Source: Sulfurimonas sp. (GTDB lineage Bacteria > Campylobacterota > Campylobacteria > Campylobacterales > Sulfurimonadaceae). From it: a stretch of 43,602 nucleotides of DNA. The position numbers and the translations under genes are program-made. The stretch's first letter is position 1, and each line of letters starts with the position of its first letter. Location: contig DAIDMU010000091.1 in the NCBI GenBank assembly GCA_027448805.1, positions 1 to 43,602 of the forward strand, read 5' to 3'. A model generated the notes under the pieces. That model saw nothing but the letters and a program-made list of their open reading frames with translations, ran no database searches and had not been told where the DNA came from. Shown in pieces: positions 18,247 to 27,864 of the stretch.

Positions 18247-19674
18247 TTGATTAAAGCAATATGTGATAAAGTTATATCAATTTTATTTATAGCAAAGGCC
18301 GGTAGATTGTTGAATTATTTAGATAAAGTACAAGAGTGCCTAAGTGAAATTGAGAGGCTATATGTCAGTGGCGATGAAGAGCAAAAAGCCGTTATAGCCT
18401 CGTCTTTAGAAAATATTATAGGCCAAAAAGAGCTTCCAAATAATTTTTTAAATCCAAACAAAATAGAAAAAACAACAAACCTGCCAAACAGAGAGGCTCT
18501 TATGGAGGATATCTCTCATCTTGAAAACGAGGCGATGCTAATCATACTTCACATGAATCAGATAGAGGCCGTAAAACAGCTCTACGGCTTTGAAATTGCG
18601 AAAAAAGTGATAGTTGACAAGAGTGAAAAGCTGGGACATTTAATTAAAGAAACAGAAGCAACTCTGTACAGCATAAATCTCCAAAAATTCGCTATCTTGG
18701 TAAAAGAGAGAACACTTTTTGATAAGTATCTCTCTATTTTGCAATTTTCTATTTTTAATAATATGGATAACTGCAAATACTGCGGCGAGGACGGAGAAGA
18801 TATAATAACAGACTTCACTGCGGGGGTGGCATACGGCATGGAGCATCTTCACCACACCGCAAACGTAGCGCTTCAAGAGGCGACGATATCAAAAGAGAAC
18901 TATAAAATATATGACGCTGTTCCAAAATGCGCAATTGTAAAAAAGATGACAATGAATAAACATAAAGTCTATAAAGATGCGTTGCACGAGGGCTATGTTG
19001 TCCCTTACTTTCAGCCAATAATAGATGCAAGAGACGATTCTGTTATGAAGTATGAGGCGCTTGCAAGACTTCTCCTTCCAGATGGCACCGTTATAGCGCC
19101 TTATCACTTTTTAAACGTGGCGCTAGAGGACAAAACATTTGAGTTTTTTACAAGACAGATGATGCAAAAAGTTTTTAATATTTATGATAATACATCAGCA
19201 GAGATATCTATGAACTTGACATATGAAAATATAAAGTCAAAGACAATGCTAGATTACATAAAAAACAGGCTCCAGAAATACGGCGGAGAGAGAATCACCT
19301 TTGAGATAGTCGAAACCGAAGAGATTGATGATTATGAAGTTGTTGAGAGTTTTATCATGATGATAAAAGAGTATGGGTGTAAAATATCCATAGATGACTT
19401 TGGCTCTGGCTACTCCAATTTTACAAACCTTGTAAAATTAAATATTGACTTTATCAAGATTGACGGCTTGCTGATAACAAAATTGCTCAGTGATGAGAAA
19501 GCAAGATTGATGGTTCAGGGATTGATTCATTTTGCAAAAAATATAAACATAAAAACGATTGCGGAGTTTGTGAGTTCAAAAGAGCTCTCGGAGTGCGTTA
19601 AGGAGCTCGGTGTGGATTATATTCAAGGCTACTACCACGGAGAGCCTAAAGACGCTAAATTTTACAATCTTTAG
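18247..19674 (+). CDS. EAL-domain protein with degenerate GGDEF-like region
   Basis: EAL motifs YEALARLL, FEIVETEEIDD, SIDDFGSGYSNF, IKIDGLLI, TIAEFV; the GGDEF-like region has LQKFAILV where GG[DE]EF is expected. Start codon uncertain. Confidence 0.87.
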   Translation: MIKAICDKVISILFIAKAGRLLNYLDKVQECLSEIERLYVSGDEEQKAVIASSLENIIGQKELPNNFLNPNKIEKTTNLPNREALMEDISHLENEAMLIILHMNQIEAVKQLYGFEIAKKVIVDKSEKLGHLIKETEATLYSINLQKFAILVKERTLFDKYLSILQFSIFNNMDNCKYCGEDGEDIITDFTAGVAYGMEHLHHTANVALQEATISKENYKIYDAVPKCAIVKKMTMNKHKVYKDALHEGYVVPYFQPIIDARDDSVMKYEALARLLLPDGTVIAPYHFLNVALEDKTFEFFTRQMMQKVFNIYDNTSAEISMNLTYENIKSKTMLDYIKNRLQKYGGERITFEIVETEEIDDYEVVESFIMMIKEYGCKISIDDFGSGYSNFTNLVKLNIDFIKIDGLLITKLLSDEKARLMVQGLIHFAKNINIKTIAEFVSSKELSECVKELGVDYIQGYYHGEPKDAKFYNL

Positions 19675-19764
19675 CGTCCGCTTTTGCTACTTGTCTCGAA
19701 AAATTTGTTTTTTCTAAAGAAACTTCGTTTTGTAGCTTTAGGGGGTTGTAGGGACATCTGTCCC

Positions 19765-20880
19765 TTACTTAGAGAGGCTGCTTAGGGTATGAATAATCTC
19801 ATCCATTTTAGTGCTGATTAGACTAATCTCATCTGAGATGTCGTTAACCTCGCTGGCATTTCTGTTTAGTGCATCGGAGCTCTCAGATATTGACTGAATA
19901 AGAACATTTGTAGTGGCAGATGTCTCAGCCAAACTCTTTTGCGTTCTCTCTGCCAGTTTACGCACTTCATCCGCAACAACTGCAAAACCTCTTCCGTGCT
20001 CACCTGCGCGTGCCGCCTCAATAGCCGCATTAAGTGCCAAAAGATTTGTCTGTTCTGCTATGTCGCCTATTGTTGCTAAAATGGTTTTAGTCTCATGTGC
20101 GTTTGATACAAGAGTTTGAAGATTCTCAACCATATCGTCCTCTTTTTTAGCGACGTTGTGAATTCTGTTTACAGCGTCGTTAATCATCTCTTTTAGCTCT
20201 TTGATTGTAGAGTTGGTAATTGTTGATATAGTTTTGTTTAGTTTGTCTGAAGATTCAACAATAGTGTTTTGATGCTCTTTGTTTTTCTCTTCCATGTCTT
20301 GAAGCGCTTGGCCAAGAGTGTTGATATTTGTAAGCAGCTCAGCCATTTTAGCCTCTACTTTAATCTCGCTTCTTGTTTCAAATGAGCCTTCGGAAAACTT
20401 TTTGAGTGTCGCTATTGCATTGTCAAGATTTTTTTCAGAAGAGCTTAGCATGTTGTTTAGAGAGTTTCTAAGCACATGGACATAAGGAGTCTTTGAATCA
20501 GCCTGAACTCTGCACGAGTAGTGTCCTTTTGAGACCTTGTCGGTAAGCAGAACCATCTCTCCGGCAACTTTTGTGTCATCCAAAATAGATTTTTGATAAG
20601 TTGCAACAATTTTATTGAAGCTTGTCTCAGCCTCATCGTTGCTGCCTTCATCTACACTGACTTTGTTTCTTTTAAACTCCATCATCTCAATCAGCTCTAA
20701 TCTTTTTTGCTCAAGAACTTTAGATTTTTTGCCGCCGTTTTGCATATTCAGTGCAAAAGTAACTATAAAGGTTGCAACAGCTAAAATAGCCTGTATTATA
20801 GTCGACTCAGTTAAAAACAGAGAACCGATAAGAAGTGCAAACGCAATAGCTATTATTATGTTTTTTAAATTGTTGTTCAT
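19765..20880 (-). CDS. Methyl-accepting chemotaxis protein, CetA-like partner of the adjacent PAS protein
   Basis: N-terminal TM pair; signalling hairpin [27 protein letters not shown]; no periplasmic sensor domain. Confidence 0.88.
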   Translation of the reverse strand: MNNNLKNIIIAIAFALLIGSLFLTESTIIQAILAVATFIVTFALNMQNGGKKSKVLEQKRLELIEMMEFKRNKVSVDEGSNDEAETSFNKIVATYQKSILDDTKVAGEMVLLTDKVSKGHYSCRVQADSKTPYVHVLRNSLNNMLSSSEKNLDNAIATLKKFSEGSFETRSEIKVEAKMAELLTNINTLGQALQDMEEKNKEHQNTIVESSDKLNKTISTITNSTIKELKEMINDAVNRIHNVAKKEDDMVENLQTLVSNAHETKTILATIGDIAEQTNLLALNAAIEAARAGEHGRGFAVVADEVRKLAERTQKSLAETSATTNVLIQSISESSDALNRNASEVNDISDEISLISTKMDEIIHTLSSLSK

Positions 20881-20889
20881 TTTTATGTC

Positions 20890-21273
20890 CTATCTTAATG
20901 TTTTATAGAGTGCTTCTGCTTCTTGAATCTCTTGAGAAGAAGGCTTTCTTCTGCATGAGAGGTATGTTTGAGCCTGTCTTGTCTCGTCGTACATCGGGTA
21001 GACAGTAGCATATACCCAGTAAAACCCGCCGTCTTTTGTGCTGTTTTTCACATAGCCTGTCCAGATTTTCCCACTCTTTACAGTCTCCCATAAATCTTTA
21101 AATGCGGCTTTTGGCATATCTCTGTGACGGACTATGTTGTGAGGCTTGCCGACTAGCTCATCAATAGTATATCCAGCGATCTTACAAAAGTCATCGTTGG
21201 CAAAAAGTATAATACCTTTTGCATCAGTCTGTGAAACAAGAAAATCATCACTCTTTAGGACATACTCTTTCAT
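20890..21273 (-). CDS. Aer/CetB-like PAS-domain energy-taxis protein
   Basis: FANDDFCKIAGYTIDELVGKPHNIVRHRDMPKAAFKDLWETVKSGKIWTGYVKNSTKDGGFYWV, typical Aer PAS; internal ATG at 21273 preferred over the ORF-track start. Confidence 0.88.
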   Translation of the reverse strand: MKEYVLKSDDFLVSQTDAKGIILFANDDFCKIAGYTIDELVGKPHNIVRHRDMPKAAFKDLWETVKSGKIWTGYVKNSTKDGGFYWVYATVYPMYDETRQAQTYLSCRRKPSSQEIQEAEALYKTLR

Positions 21274-21397
21274 TATAAAACTCTTTCTTTGAATTGTGTC
21301 ACAATTGTAACATATTAAAAACAAAAAATTTCTCTAAATTAGCTTAATTTAATAGCAGTTTTTGTATAATCGCATCAATATTAAACGAAGTGAAACT

Positions 21398-21868
21398 ATG
21401 AGCAAAAAAGATTTATATCGCCCAAATGTCGCGATGATTATCGTCTCGAGCTGTTATCCGCAGACAAAAGAGATTTTTTTAGCACAAAGAAATGACATGA
21501 GTGATGTATGGCAGTTTCCCCAAGGCGGGATAGATGAGGGAGAAGAAGTTACAGAGGCACTTTTTCGCGAACTTTTGGAAGAGATAGGTACTGATAAAGT
21601 AGAGGTAATTGCTGAATTTCCAGAGTGGATATCTTATGATTTTCCTCCAAGAATTGCCGAGACCATGAAGCCTTTCATCGGTCAGACGCAGAGATATTTT
21701 TTGGTTAAGCTGCATGAAGAAGCAACGATAAATATCAATACTCATGTGCCGGAGTTTAGCGACTATAAGTTTGTAACTGCTGATGAAGCTCTGGCTCTGA
21801 GTGCCAGCTTTAAAAAAGATGTTTATAAGAGTGTGATAAATTATTTCAAAGAAGAGGGATTATTGTAG
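21398..21868 (+). CDS. nudH: RNA pyrophosphohydrolase (Nudix)
   Basis: Nudix box GGIDEGEEVTEALFRELLEEIG; ATG at 21398 (MSKKDLYRPNVAMII). Confidence 0.93.
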   Translation: MSKKDLYRPNVAMIIVSSCYPQTKEIFLAQRNDMSDVWQFPQGGIDEGEEVTEALFRELLEEIGTDKVEVIAEFPEWISYDFPPRIAETMKPFIGQTQRYFLVKLHEEATININTHVPEFSDYKFVTADEALALSASFKKDVYKSVINYFKEEGLL

Positions 21869-23080
21869 ATGTTGATAGTTCAAAAATTTGGCGGAACAAG
21901 CGTTGGTGATTTAGAACGCATACAAAATGTGGCTAATCGTGTAGCCAAAACAAAAAAAGCCGGAAATGATGTTGTCGTAGTTGTTTCTGCTATGAGTGGA
22001 GAGACGAACAAGCTTGTCGCTTACGCGGAACACTTCTCTAAAAACCCATCACGTGCAGAGGTTGATATGCTTCTAAGTTCGGGAGAGAGAGTGACGGCAT
22101 CTCTTTTAGCCATTGCGCTAACTGAGATGGGAATTCCGGCAGTCTCAATGACTGGAAGAAAAGCAGGGATAGTAACTGACAATATCCATACAAAAGCTCG
22201 CATTGAAGAGATAAATCCCTCAGTAATGCAAGAGGCTATAAAAGAGGGCAAAATAGTCGTAGTTGCAGGCTTCCAAGGTGTGTCTCAAGATGGGAATGTA
22301 ACTACTCTTGGGCGCGGGGGAAGCGACCTCTCCGCTGTTGCAGTGGCAGGAGCGTTAAAAGCTGATTTGTGTGAAATATATACAGATGTCAGCGGGATTT
22401 TTACAACTGATCCTAGAATCGAACCAAAAGCAAAAAAACTTGAACATATCTCCTATGATGAGATGCTTGAACTTGCATCGCTAGGCGCAAAAGTGCTTCA
22501 AAACCGCTCTGTAGAGCTGGCAAAAAAATTAAACGTAAATCTAGTAACAAGAACAAGCTTCTCCGATGAAGAGGGAACATTAATAACTAAGGAAGAAAAT
22601 ATCATGGAAAAACCGTTAGTAAGTGGAATCGCATTAGACAAAAATCAGGCTCGCGTCTCATTGGTGGGCGTAAAAGACAGACCGGGAATTGCATCGGATA
22701 TATTTACAAAACTCTCAAACAATAATGTAAATATCGACATGATTATTCAAAACGTAGGACATGACGGCAAAGCAAATATTGACTTTACAGTTCCTGTTAG
22801 CGATTTAAACGATGCAAAGAGAGTAATGGATGTTTTTGTAAAGGAGTCTGAAGTTGATGAGGTATCTTACGATGAGAATATCTGCAAGGTTTCAATTGTG
22901 GGTGTCGGTATGAAATCTCACACCGGCGTTGCAGCAAAAGCGTTCTCTACTATGGCTAGCGAAAATATAAATATAAATATGATTTCAACGTCAGAGATAA
23001 AAATATCTATGATAATTGCCGAAAAATATGCAGAGTTGGCGGTTAGAGCTCTTCATAACGCTTACGAACTAGATAAGTAA
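21869..23080 (+). CDS. lysC: Aspartate kinase
   Basis: MLIVQKFGGTSVGDLERI; GRGGSDLSAVAVA; two C-terminal ACT domains. Confidence 0.97.
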   Translation: MLIVQKFGGTSVGDLERIQNVANRVAKTKKAGNDVVVVVSAMSGETNKLVAYAEHFSKNPSRAEVDMLLSSGERVTASLLAIALTEMGIPAVSMTGRKAGIVTDNIHTKARIEEINPSVMQEAIKEGKIVVVAGFQGVSQDGNVTTLGRGGSDLSAVAVAGALKADLCEIYTDVSGIFTTDPRIEPKAKKLEHISYDEMLELASLGAKVLQNRSVELAKKLNVNLVTRTSFSDEEGTLITKEENIMEKPLVSGIALDKNQARVSLVGVKDRPGIASDIFTKLSNNNVNIDMIIQNVGHDGKANIDFTVPVSDLNDAKRVMDVFVKESEVDEVSYDENICKVSIVGVGMKSHTGVAAKAFSTMASENININMISTSEIKISMIIAEKYAELAVRALHNAYELDK

Positions 23081-23084
23081 TCCA

Positions 23085-23633
23085 ATGCAAGAGTTTGCGC
23101 AGTGGAGTTTGGATGCCATCAGAGAAGAGGGCGGCTGTTTCAGCTGGCTGGAAGAGCAGCGCTTTGACTGGACTACAACCACTTCTCAAGCACTTGAGCA
23201 GGTATTAGAGGGCAAAACTATCATCCTGATTGTGGATGAGAAGAGAAAATGGCTTGAGAGATATATTCTTGACTTCATGAATACATCCTCGATGGACCGT
23301 CCTCTGCTTCCAATCATCAGTATAGACAGCATATACAGACACTACAACAGTGTCAGCGGCGGAGAGATGATAGATATGGTTGAGGATATGATATCCCTGG
23401 CGCATAAAGACGACTATTTTTTTTGGTACATAGGCAGAGGCGATGACAAAAGAGCCGACATAGCCAAAAGAAAAGATACGAGCTACTTTTGGATTTTTGA
23501 CGAAGAGTATCTAAATGCATTTAACCTAAAGTCTTACGACAAAGCTCTTGATATAAAACTGCTGCAACTCTACCGCCTTTTTAATGCATCTTTAAATGCG
23601 GCGATGTTTGGAGAAGTTGATGTCAGCGTATGA
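23085..23633 (+). CDS. hobA: HobA, DnaA-associated initiation regulator of Campylobacterota
   Basis: WSLDAIREEGGCFSWLEEQRFDW; position between lysC and holB/folP. Confidence 0.85.
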   Translation: MQEFAQWSLDAIREEGGCFSWLEEQRFDWTTTTSQALEQVLEGKTIILIVDEKRKWLERYILDFMNTSSMDRPLLPIISIDSIYRHYNSVSGGEMIDMVEDMISLAHKDDYFFWYIGRGDDKRADIAKRKDTSYFWIFDEEYLNAFNLKSYDKALDIKLLQLYRLFNASLNAAMFGEVDVSV

Positions 23634-24246
23634 TTTTAAAAAGAGTCATATTCTAATCTCCACAAATATAGAAGCCGAATTTGAGAGATTAAAAGAGCGG
23701 CTTATGCCAAGCAGGGTTGTCGGTTTTATAGAAGATGAGTTTAAGATAGAGCATGCAAAAGCGGTCGTTGCAGAGTCTTACATAAGCGAATCTGAAATAA
23801 AGTATCTAATACTCGGCGCCAATAACTTCAACGCAGTTTCACAAAATTCGCTTCTTAAAGCCCTAGAAGAGCCTCCTAGAAATATAGAGTTCATAATCAT
23901 CTCTCCTACAAAATCAAACCTTCTTCCTACCGTTCGATCAAGAATGCCGATTTTTAAGGGTGAAACAGACCACTACACTCAAGAGATTAGCCTAAACCTT
24001 GCCAAAATAGAGTACGCTGAGTTTTTTGAATTTTTAAAAACAAATGCAAGAGCCAAAAAAAGTGAGGCAAAAGATTTAATAGAAGCACTTTATCACAGAG
24101 CGACGGTTATAGACAAGCTTATATTGACCACTTCCCAGCTAGAAAATTTTGACAGAGCTTACAGACTTTTAGAGCTAAACTCAAGACCGCAAAGCGTTTT
24201 GGCTATGGTTATTATGAGTTTCGTAGGAGAAAAAAATGCAAATTGA
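23620..24246 (+). CDS. holB: DNA polymerase III subunit delta'-like
   Basis: NSLLKALEEPPRNIEFIIISPTKSNLLPTVRSRMPIF; ATG at 23620 overlaps hobA. Confidence 0.85.
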   Translation: MSAYDFKKSHILISTNIEAEFERLKERLMPSRVVGFIEDEFKIEHAKAVVAESYISESEIKYLILGANNFNAVSQNSLLKALEEPPRNIEFIIISPTKSNLLPTVRSRMPIFKGETDHYTQEISLNLAKIEYAEFFEFLKTNARAKKSEAKDLIEALYHRATVIDKLILTTSQLENFDRAYRLLELNSRPQSVLAMVIMSFVGEKNAN

Positions 24247-25378
24247 GCTACTCTCAAGCACTCTAAATATAGAAAAATATTTAAAAGAGCTGGGCGTCGA
24301 TAGCGGCGGAGTAACCATATTGGCTTCAAAAGCGACGCACCATATAGTATACATAAGAGAGTTGCATGTCGGTGCGGCGAATATATTAAAACAGGATGCT
24401 CTTAGTATCGGAGCAGATTTGGCCGTACCTCGCGGAACCGTTGTCGCAAAGACGCCGCATGTAGACTGCATACTCATTGCCACAACAAGACAGCTGCAGA
24501 CTCTTAGCAAAAAAGAGCTTCTCCAACCATTCGGACTAAAAGATGTGGCTAAAAAACTCCAAGATATCATAAAGATTAAAAAACCGCTTAGTACCGAGGT
24601 TATGGGTGTTTTAAATGCAAATAGTGACAGTTTTTTTGCAGCATCTAGATTTAATGATGCAAATGCAATTGAAGCAATAGAGAAGATGATAGAAGAGGGG
24701 GCGACGATTATAGATATCGGCGGTGTTTCATCTGCTCCTTCTTCTCTATATGTAGATAAAGATGAAGAGCTAAGAAGAGTAAGACCTATATTTGAGATAA
24801 TTAAAAAAGAGAAGTTTTATAACAGAGTAAAATTCAGCATAGACAGCTATGAGCCGGAGGTAATCTCTTGTGCACTAAAGAGCGGATTTGGAATCGTTAA
24901 TGACATTACCGGACTCTCTAATGATGCTGTTTCTAGACTTTGCGCGAGCAACGGCGCCAGAGCAGTTATTATGCATATGCAGGGAACTCCTCAAACAATG
25001 CAGGATAAGCCTACGTACGAAAATGTACTAAGTGATGTTTACTCTTTTTTTGAGCAGAGAATAAAAAAAGCAGAGTCTTTGGGCGTAAAAGATATAGTTT
25101 TGGATGTCGGAATCGGGTTTGGAAAAACTTTGGAGCATAATTTGATGCTAATAAAACATCTTGAACACTTCTTAACCCTTGGAAAGCCTCTGCTTGTCGG
25201 CGCTTCAAGAAAATCAATGATAGACAAGATCTCTCCTTCATCAGTTGATGAGAGACTCGGGGGAACTTTGGCTCTGCATCTTGAAGCTGCAAGAAACGGT
25301 GCCTCAATTATTCGCGCTCATGATGTAAAAGAGCATGTTCAAGCGTTAAAAATCCAAAAAGCATTAAGCGTGATTTAA
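24236..25378 (+). CDS. folP: Dihydropteroate synthase with ~110-aa N-terminal extension
   Basis: MGVLNANSDSF, IDIGGVSS, GFGIVNDITG, DVGIGFGKTLEHNL, LVGASRKSMI. Confidence 0.95.
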   Translation: MQIELLSSTLNIEKYLKELGVDSGGVTILASKATHHIVYIRELHVGAANILKQDALSIGADLAVPRGTVVAKTPHVDCILIATTRQLQTLSKKELLQPFGLKDVAKKLQDIIKIKKPLSTEVMGVLNANSDSFFAASRFNDANAIEAIEKMIEEGATIIDIGGVSSAPSSLYVDKDEELRRVRPIFEIIKKEKFYNRVKFSIDSYEPEVISCALKSGFGIVNDITGLSNDAVSRLCASNGARAVIMHMQGTPQTMQDKPTYENVLSDVYSFFEQRIKKAESLGVKDIVLDVGIGFGKTLEHNLMLIKHLEHFLTLGKPLLVGASRKSMIDKISPSSVDERLGGTLALHLEAARNGASIIRAHDVKEHVQALKIQKALSVI

Positions 25379-25391
25379 AAGGGGTATAGAT

Positions 25392-26723
25392 ATGATATTT
25401 CCAGTAGTAGGAAGCATCGCGACAACGACAGTTGTTTCAATAGATGTAAATAGCTCAATATCAAGCGCTATAAAAAAGATGTTTGAGCATGAGCATAGAA
25501 ATATAATCGTTACAGACGGCAATGTTTTTCGCATCTTAAGAGTTTCGGATATTTTAAATATTAAAGCCAAAAAAATAGATTTAAGCAGCTCACTTAAAGA
25601 CTTAGAACTCTTGGTAACGCCGATAATCAACAGAGATAAAAACGTTCTACATACATTAGAGTATTTAAGCTGCGAAGTAGAGTATATATGTGTTACTAAC
25701 GACGACGGCTCTCTTTATGGATTGATATCTCACACCGACATTATAAGCAGCATCGATCCAGATACACTTATGGATAATTTTTGCCTTCTTGATTTCTTAA
25801 AACTTAGCAGAAGAACAAAGTGGATAGGCAAGGATGTGAAAACGGCAGACCTGCTTTGCGAGATGGCTCAAAATTCATTTGAGAGCGTAATTGTCATGGA
25901 GGATTTTAAACCCATAGGTATATTTACCACCAAAGATGTTGTAAGAATTATTGAAAAAAACGAAGAGCTTGATTTGCCAATCAGCAGCTACATGTCGACG
26001 CCTGTCGAAACAATAAATAAAAACTGCTCGGTTAAAGAGGCTTTGGATTTTTTAAAGCAAAAACATTATAAGAGAGTTGTAGTTGTCGATGATGATGGCA
26101 AAATGTCAGGTGTTATTTCACAAAAAGAGTTAATCGCCACGACATATTCGAGATGGGCTATTTTAACAAAAGAGTATCAAAAAGAGCTTAGTGAGATAAA
26201 TAGCGCACTGGTAAAGAAAAATATAAAATATAAAGAGATTGCATATAGGGATTCGCTGACAAAACTATATAACCGCCATAAATTCACTGAAATTTATCAA
26301 TCCTCGTATGAAGCGATGATAGAGAGAGAAAGTGAAATGTCGCTTATAATGATAGATGTAGACAACTTTAAAAAAATCAATGACACATACGGGCATAACG
26401 TAGGAGACAGCGTAATTGTTCAAATTTCTCAAACACTTGTAAAAAATTTAAGAAATATAGATATTGTCTGCAGATGGGGCGGTGAGGAGTTTGTTATTTT
26501 GCTTCCGACGGCAGACATAGATAATGCCGCACTGTTGGCGGAAAAATTAAGAACTCATATAGAAGGTTTAAAAGTAGAAGAGGTAGGAAACATAACCGCA
26601 AGCTTTGGAGTCTCTAGAGTTGTCGAAGGGGATGATTTAAAAAGTGTTGTAAATAGAGCGGATGAGGCTCTATATCTTGCAAAAAAATCAGGAAGAAATT
26701 GCGTAAAACTACAAATTAGATAG
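25392..26723 (+). CDS. Diguanylate cyclase with tandem CBS domains
   Basis: Four CBS-like segments, then SLTKLYNRHKF...CRWGGEEFVILL; RxxD I-site (RNID) present. Confidence 0.92.
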   Translation: MIFPVVGSIATTTVVSIDVNSSISSAIKKMFEHEHRNIIVTDGNVFRILRVSDILNIKAKKIDLSSSLKDLELLVTPIINRDKNVLHTLEYLSCEVEYICVTNDDGSLYGLISHTDIISSIDPDTLMDNFCLLDFLKLSRRTKWIGKDVKTADLLCEMAQNSFESVIVMEDFKPIGIFTTKDVVRIIEKNEELDLPISSYMSTPVETINKNCSVKEALDFLKQKHYKRVVVVDDDGKMSGVISQKELIATTYSRWAILTKEYQKELSEINSALVKKNIKYKEIAYRDSLTKLYNRHKFTEIYQSSYEAMIERESEMSLIMIDVDNFKKINDTYGHNVGDSVIVQISQTLVKNLRNIDIVCRWGGEEFVILLPTADIDNAALLAEKLRTHIEGLKVEEVGNITASFGVSRVVEGDDLKSVVNRADEALYLAKKSGRNCVKLQIR

Positions 26724-26728
26724 ATATT

Positions 26729-27739
26729 TTAAAAAGTAGCCGGCGCGATATAGTTGCCGTTGACAAAACGACAGCCATGTCCCTTTGGAAATATCTTATT
26801 TGAATCAATCCAGTGCTCTGTTCCATGATTTTTCACAGGATAGTGAACTTTTACGGATGAGTCTTTCATCTCAATGATTGTGCCGCAGTTGGTATCCACG
26901 CCGTTTTTTAGAGTTTGTCTAAATTTTTTGATATTTTTTGTAAAATTTTGCATAGCTCTTTGCTCCATTTTTTCCAACTCCGAAGTCTCTTTTTCCAGCT
27001 GTTTCTCGCGTATTTGAGTTCTCTGCTCGTGAATTTTTGCCAGTCGCTCCTCTTCTGCTCTCTTTTTCTCTTCCTCAACTCTCATTTTCTCAAGCAAAAC
27101 ATCGCGATTTTGAACGGCAAGTGCCACAAGCTGTTCGGCATTTTTAAGGTATGAGTATTTTTCTATAAATGTATTAAACTCTTCCGCCGTTGAGGCTTGG
27201 TTAAATGAGCGCTCGCTCTCTTCATATTCAAAAATATTTTTTTTGCTCTCAATGGCGTTAAAGAGGTTCGTTTCTTTTACGGCATTGTTGATTAATTTTT
27301 CATCGATAAATTTATATTTAGGAGAAGTTGAATTGAAATTTATAAAGCCAAAAATATTTTTGTCAGGCAGAGGGCTTGATAAAGTGCTTGTACATGGAGT
27401 GTAGTTGTTTTTGCTGTTAAAATTGTTGCATGTAAATTTAGAGAGATTGTATTTAATATTTGTTTCTTCAAAATATGGACGAACTTCGCTATATGTTTCA
27501 CTGATTCTAAGAATCTCCTGATTTGCCTTTTCTCTTTTTTCTATCGGCATATCTTTTATATCAACTATTTTCCAAATGTTGTTATTCTTTTCAACCAATG
27601 CGAAGTAGTAGCCGCTTTGACTGACGTACTTGCTCGTATAAGTCGGCTTTTTGTCACTGCTTAACACATTTTGTTTTGATGCGCTGCATCCAAAAAAGAG
27701 GATAGATAGAAGAATGGTATAAAGAGTGTGTTTAAGCAC
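26729..27739 (-). CDS. Putative lipoprotein with coiled-coil region
   Basis: Lipobox-like LFFGCSAS; long Glu/Lys/Arg-rich coiled-coil (EEKKRAEEERLAKIHEQRTQIREKQLEKE). Confidence 0.65.
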   Translation of the reverse strand: MLKHTLYTILLSILFFGCSASKQNVLSSDKKPTYTSKYVSQSGYYFALVEKNNNIWKIVDIKDMPIEKREKANQEILRISETYSEVRPYFEETNIKYNLSKFTCNNFNSKNNYTPCTSTLSSPLPDKNIFGFINFNSTSPKYKFIDEKLINNAVKETNLFNAIESKKNIFEYEESERSFNQASTAEEFNTFIEKYSYLKNAEQLVALAVQNRDVLLEKMRVEEEKKRAEEERLAKIHEQRTQIREKQLEKETSELEKMEQRAMQNFTKNIKKFRQTLKNGVDTNCGTIIEMKDSSVKVHYPVKNHGTEHWIDSNKIFPKGHGCRFVNGNYIAPATF

Positions 27740-27832
27740 GAGATTCCTTTGGAAGTTTTAAAATCGGGATTTTACATTGTAACATATTAAAAATGTGTTA
27801 AGAAATTTTGAAAACAGTGATTGCGAGAAAAT

Positions 27833-27854
27833 CCCCATACAGTTTTGTATGGGG
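27833..27854 (-). terminator. Rho-independent terminator of grpE-dnaK
   Basis: Perfect 8-bp stem CCCCATAC-AGTTTT-GTATGGGG just past the dnaK stop, followed on the minus strand by ATTTTC. Confidence 0.8.
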
Positions 27855-27864
27855 TATATTTAGT

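Noticed and set aside
24181-24570. 129-aa minus-strand ORF over the holB/folP junction
   Set aside because: Antisense to the conserved folP frame; no supporting signals.
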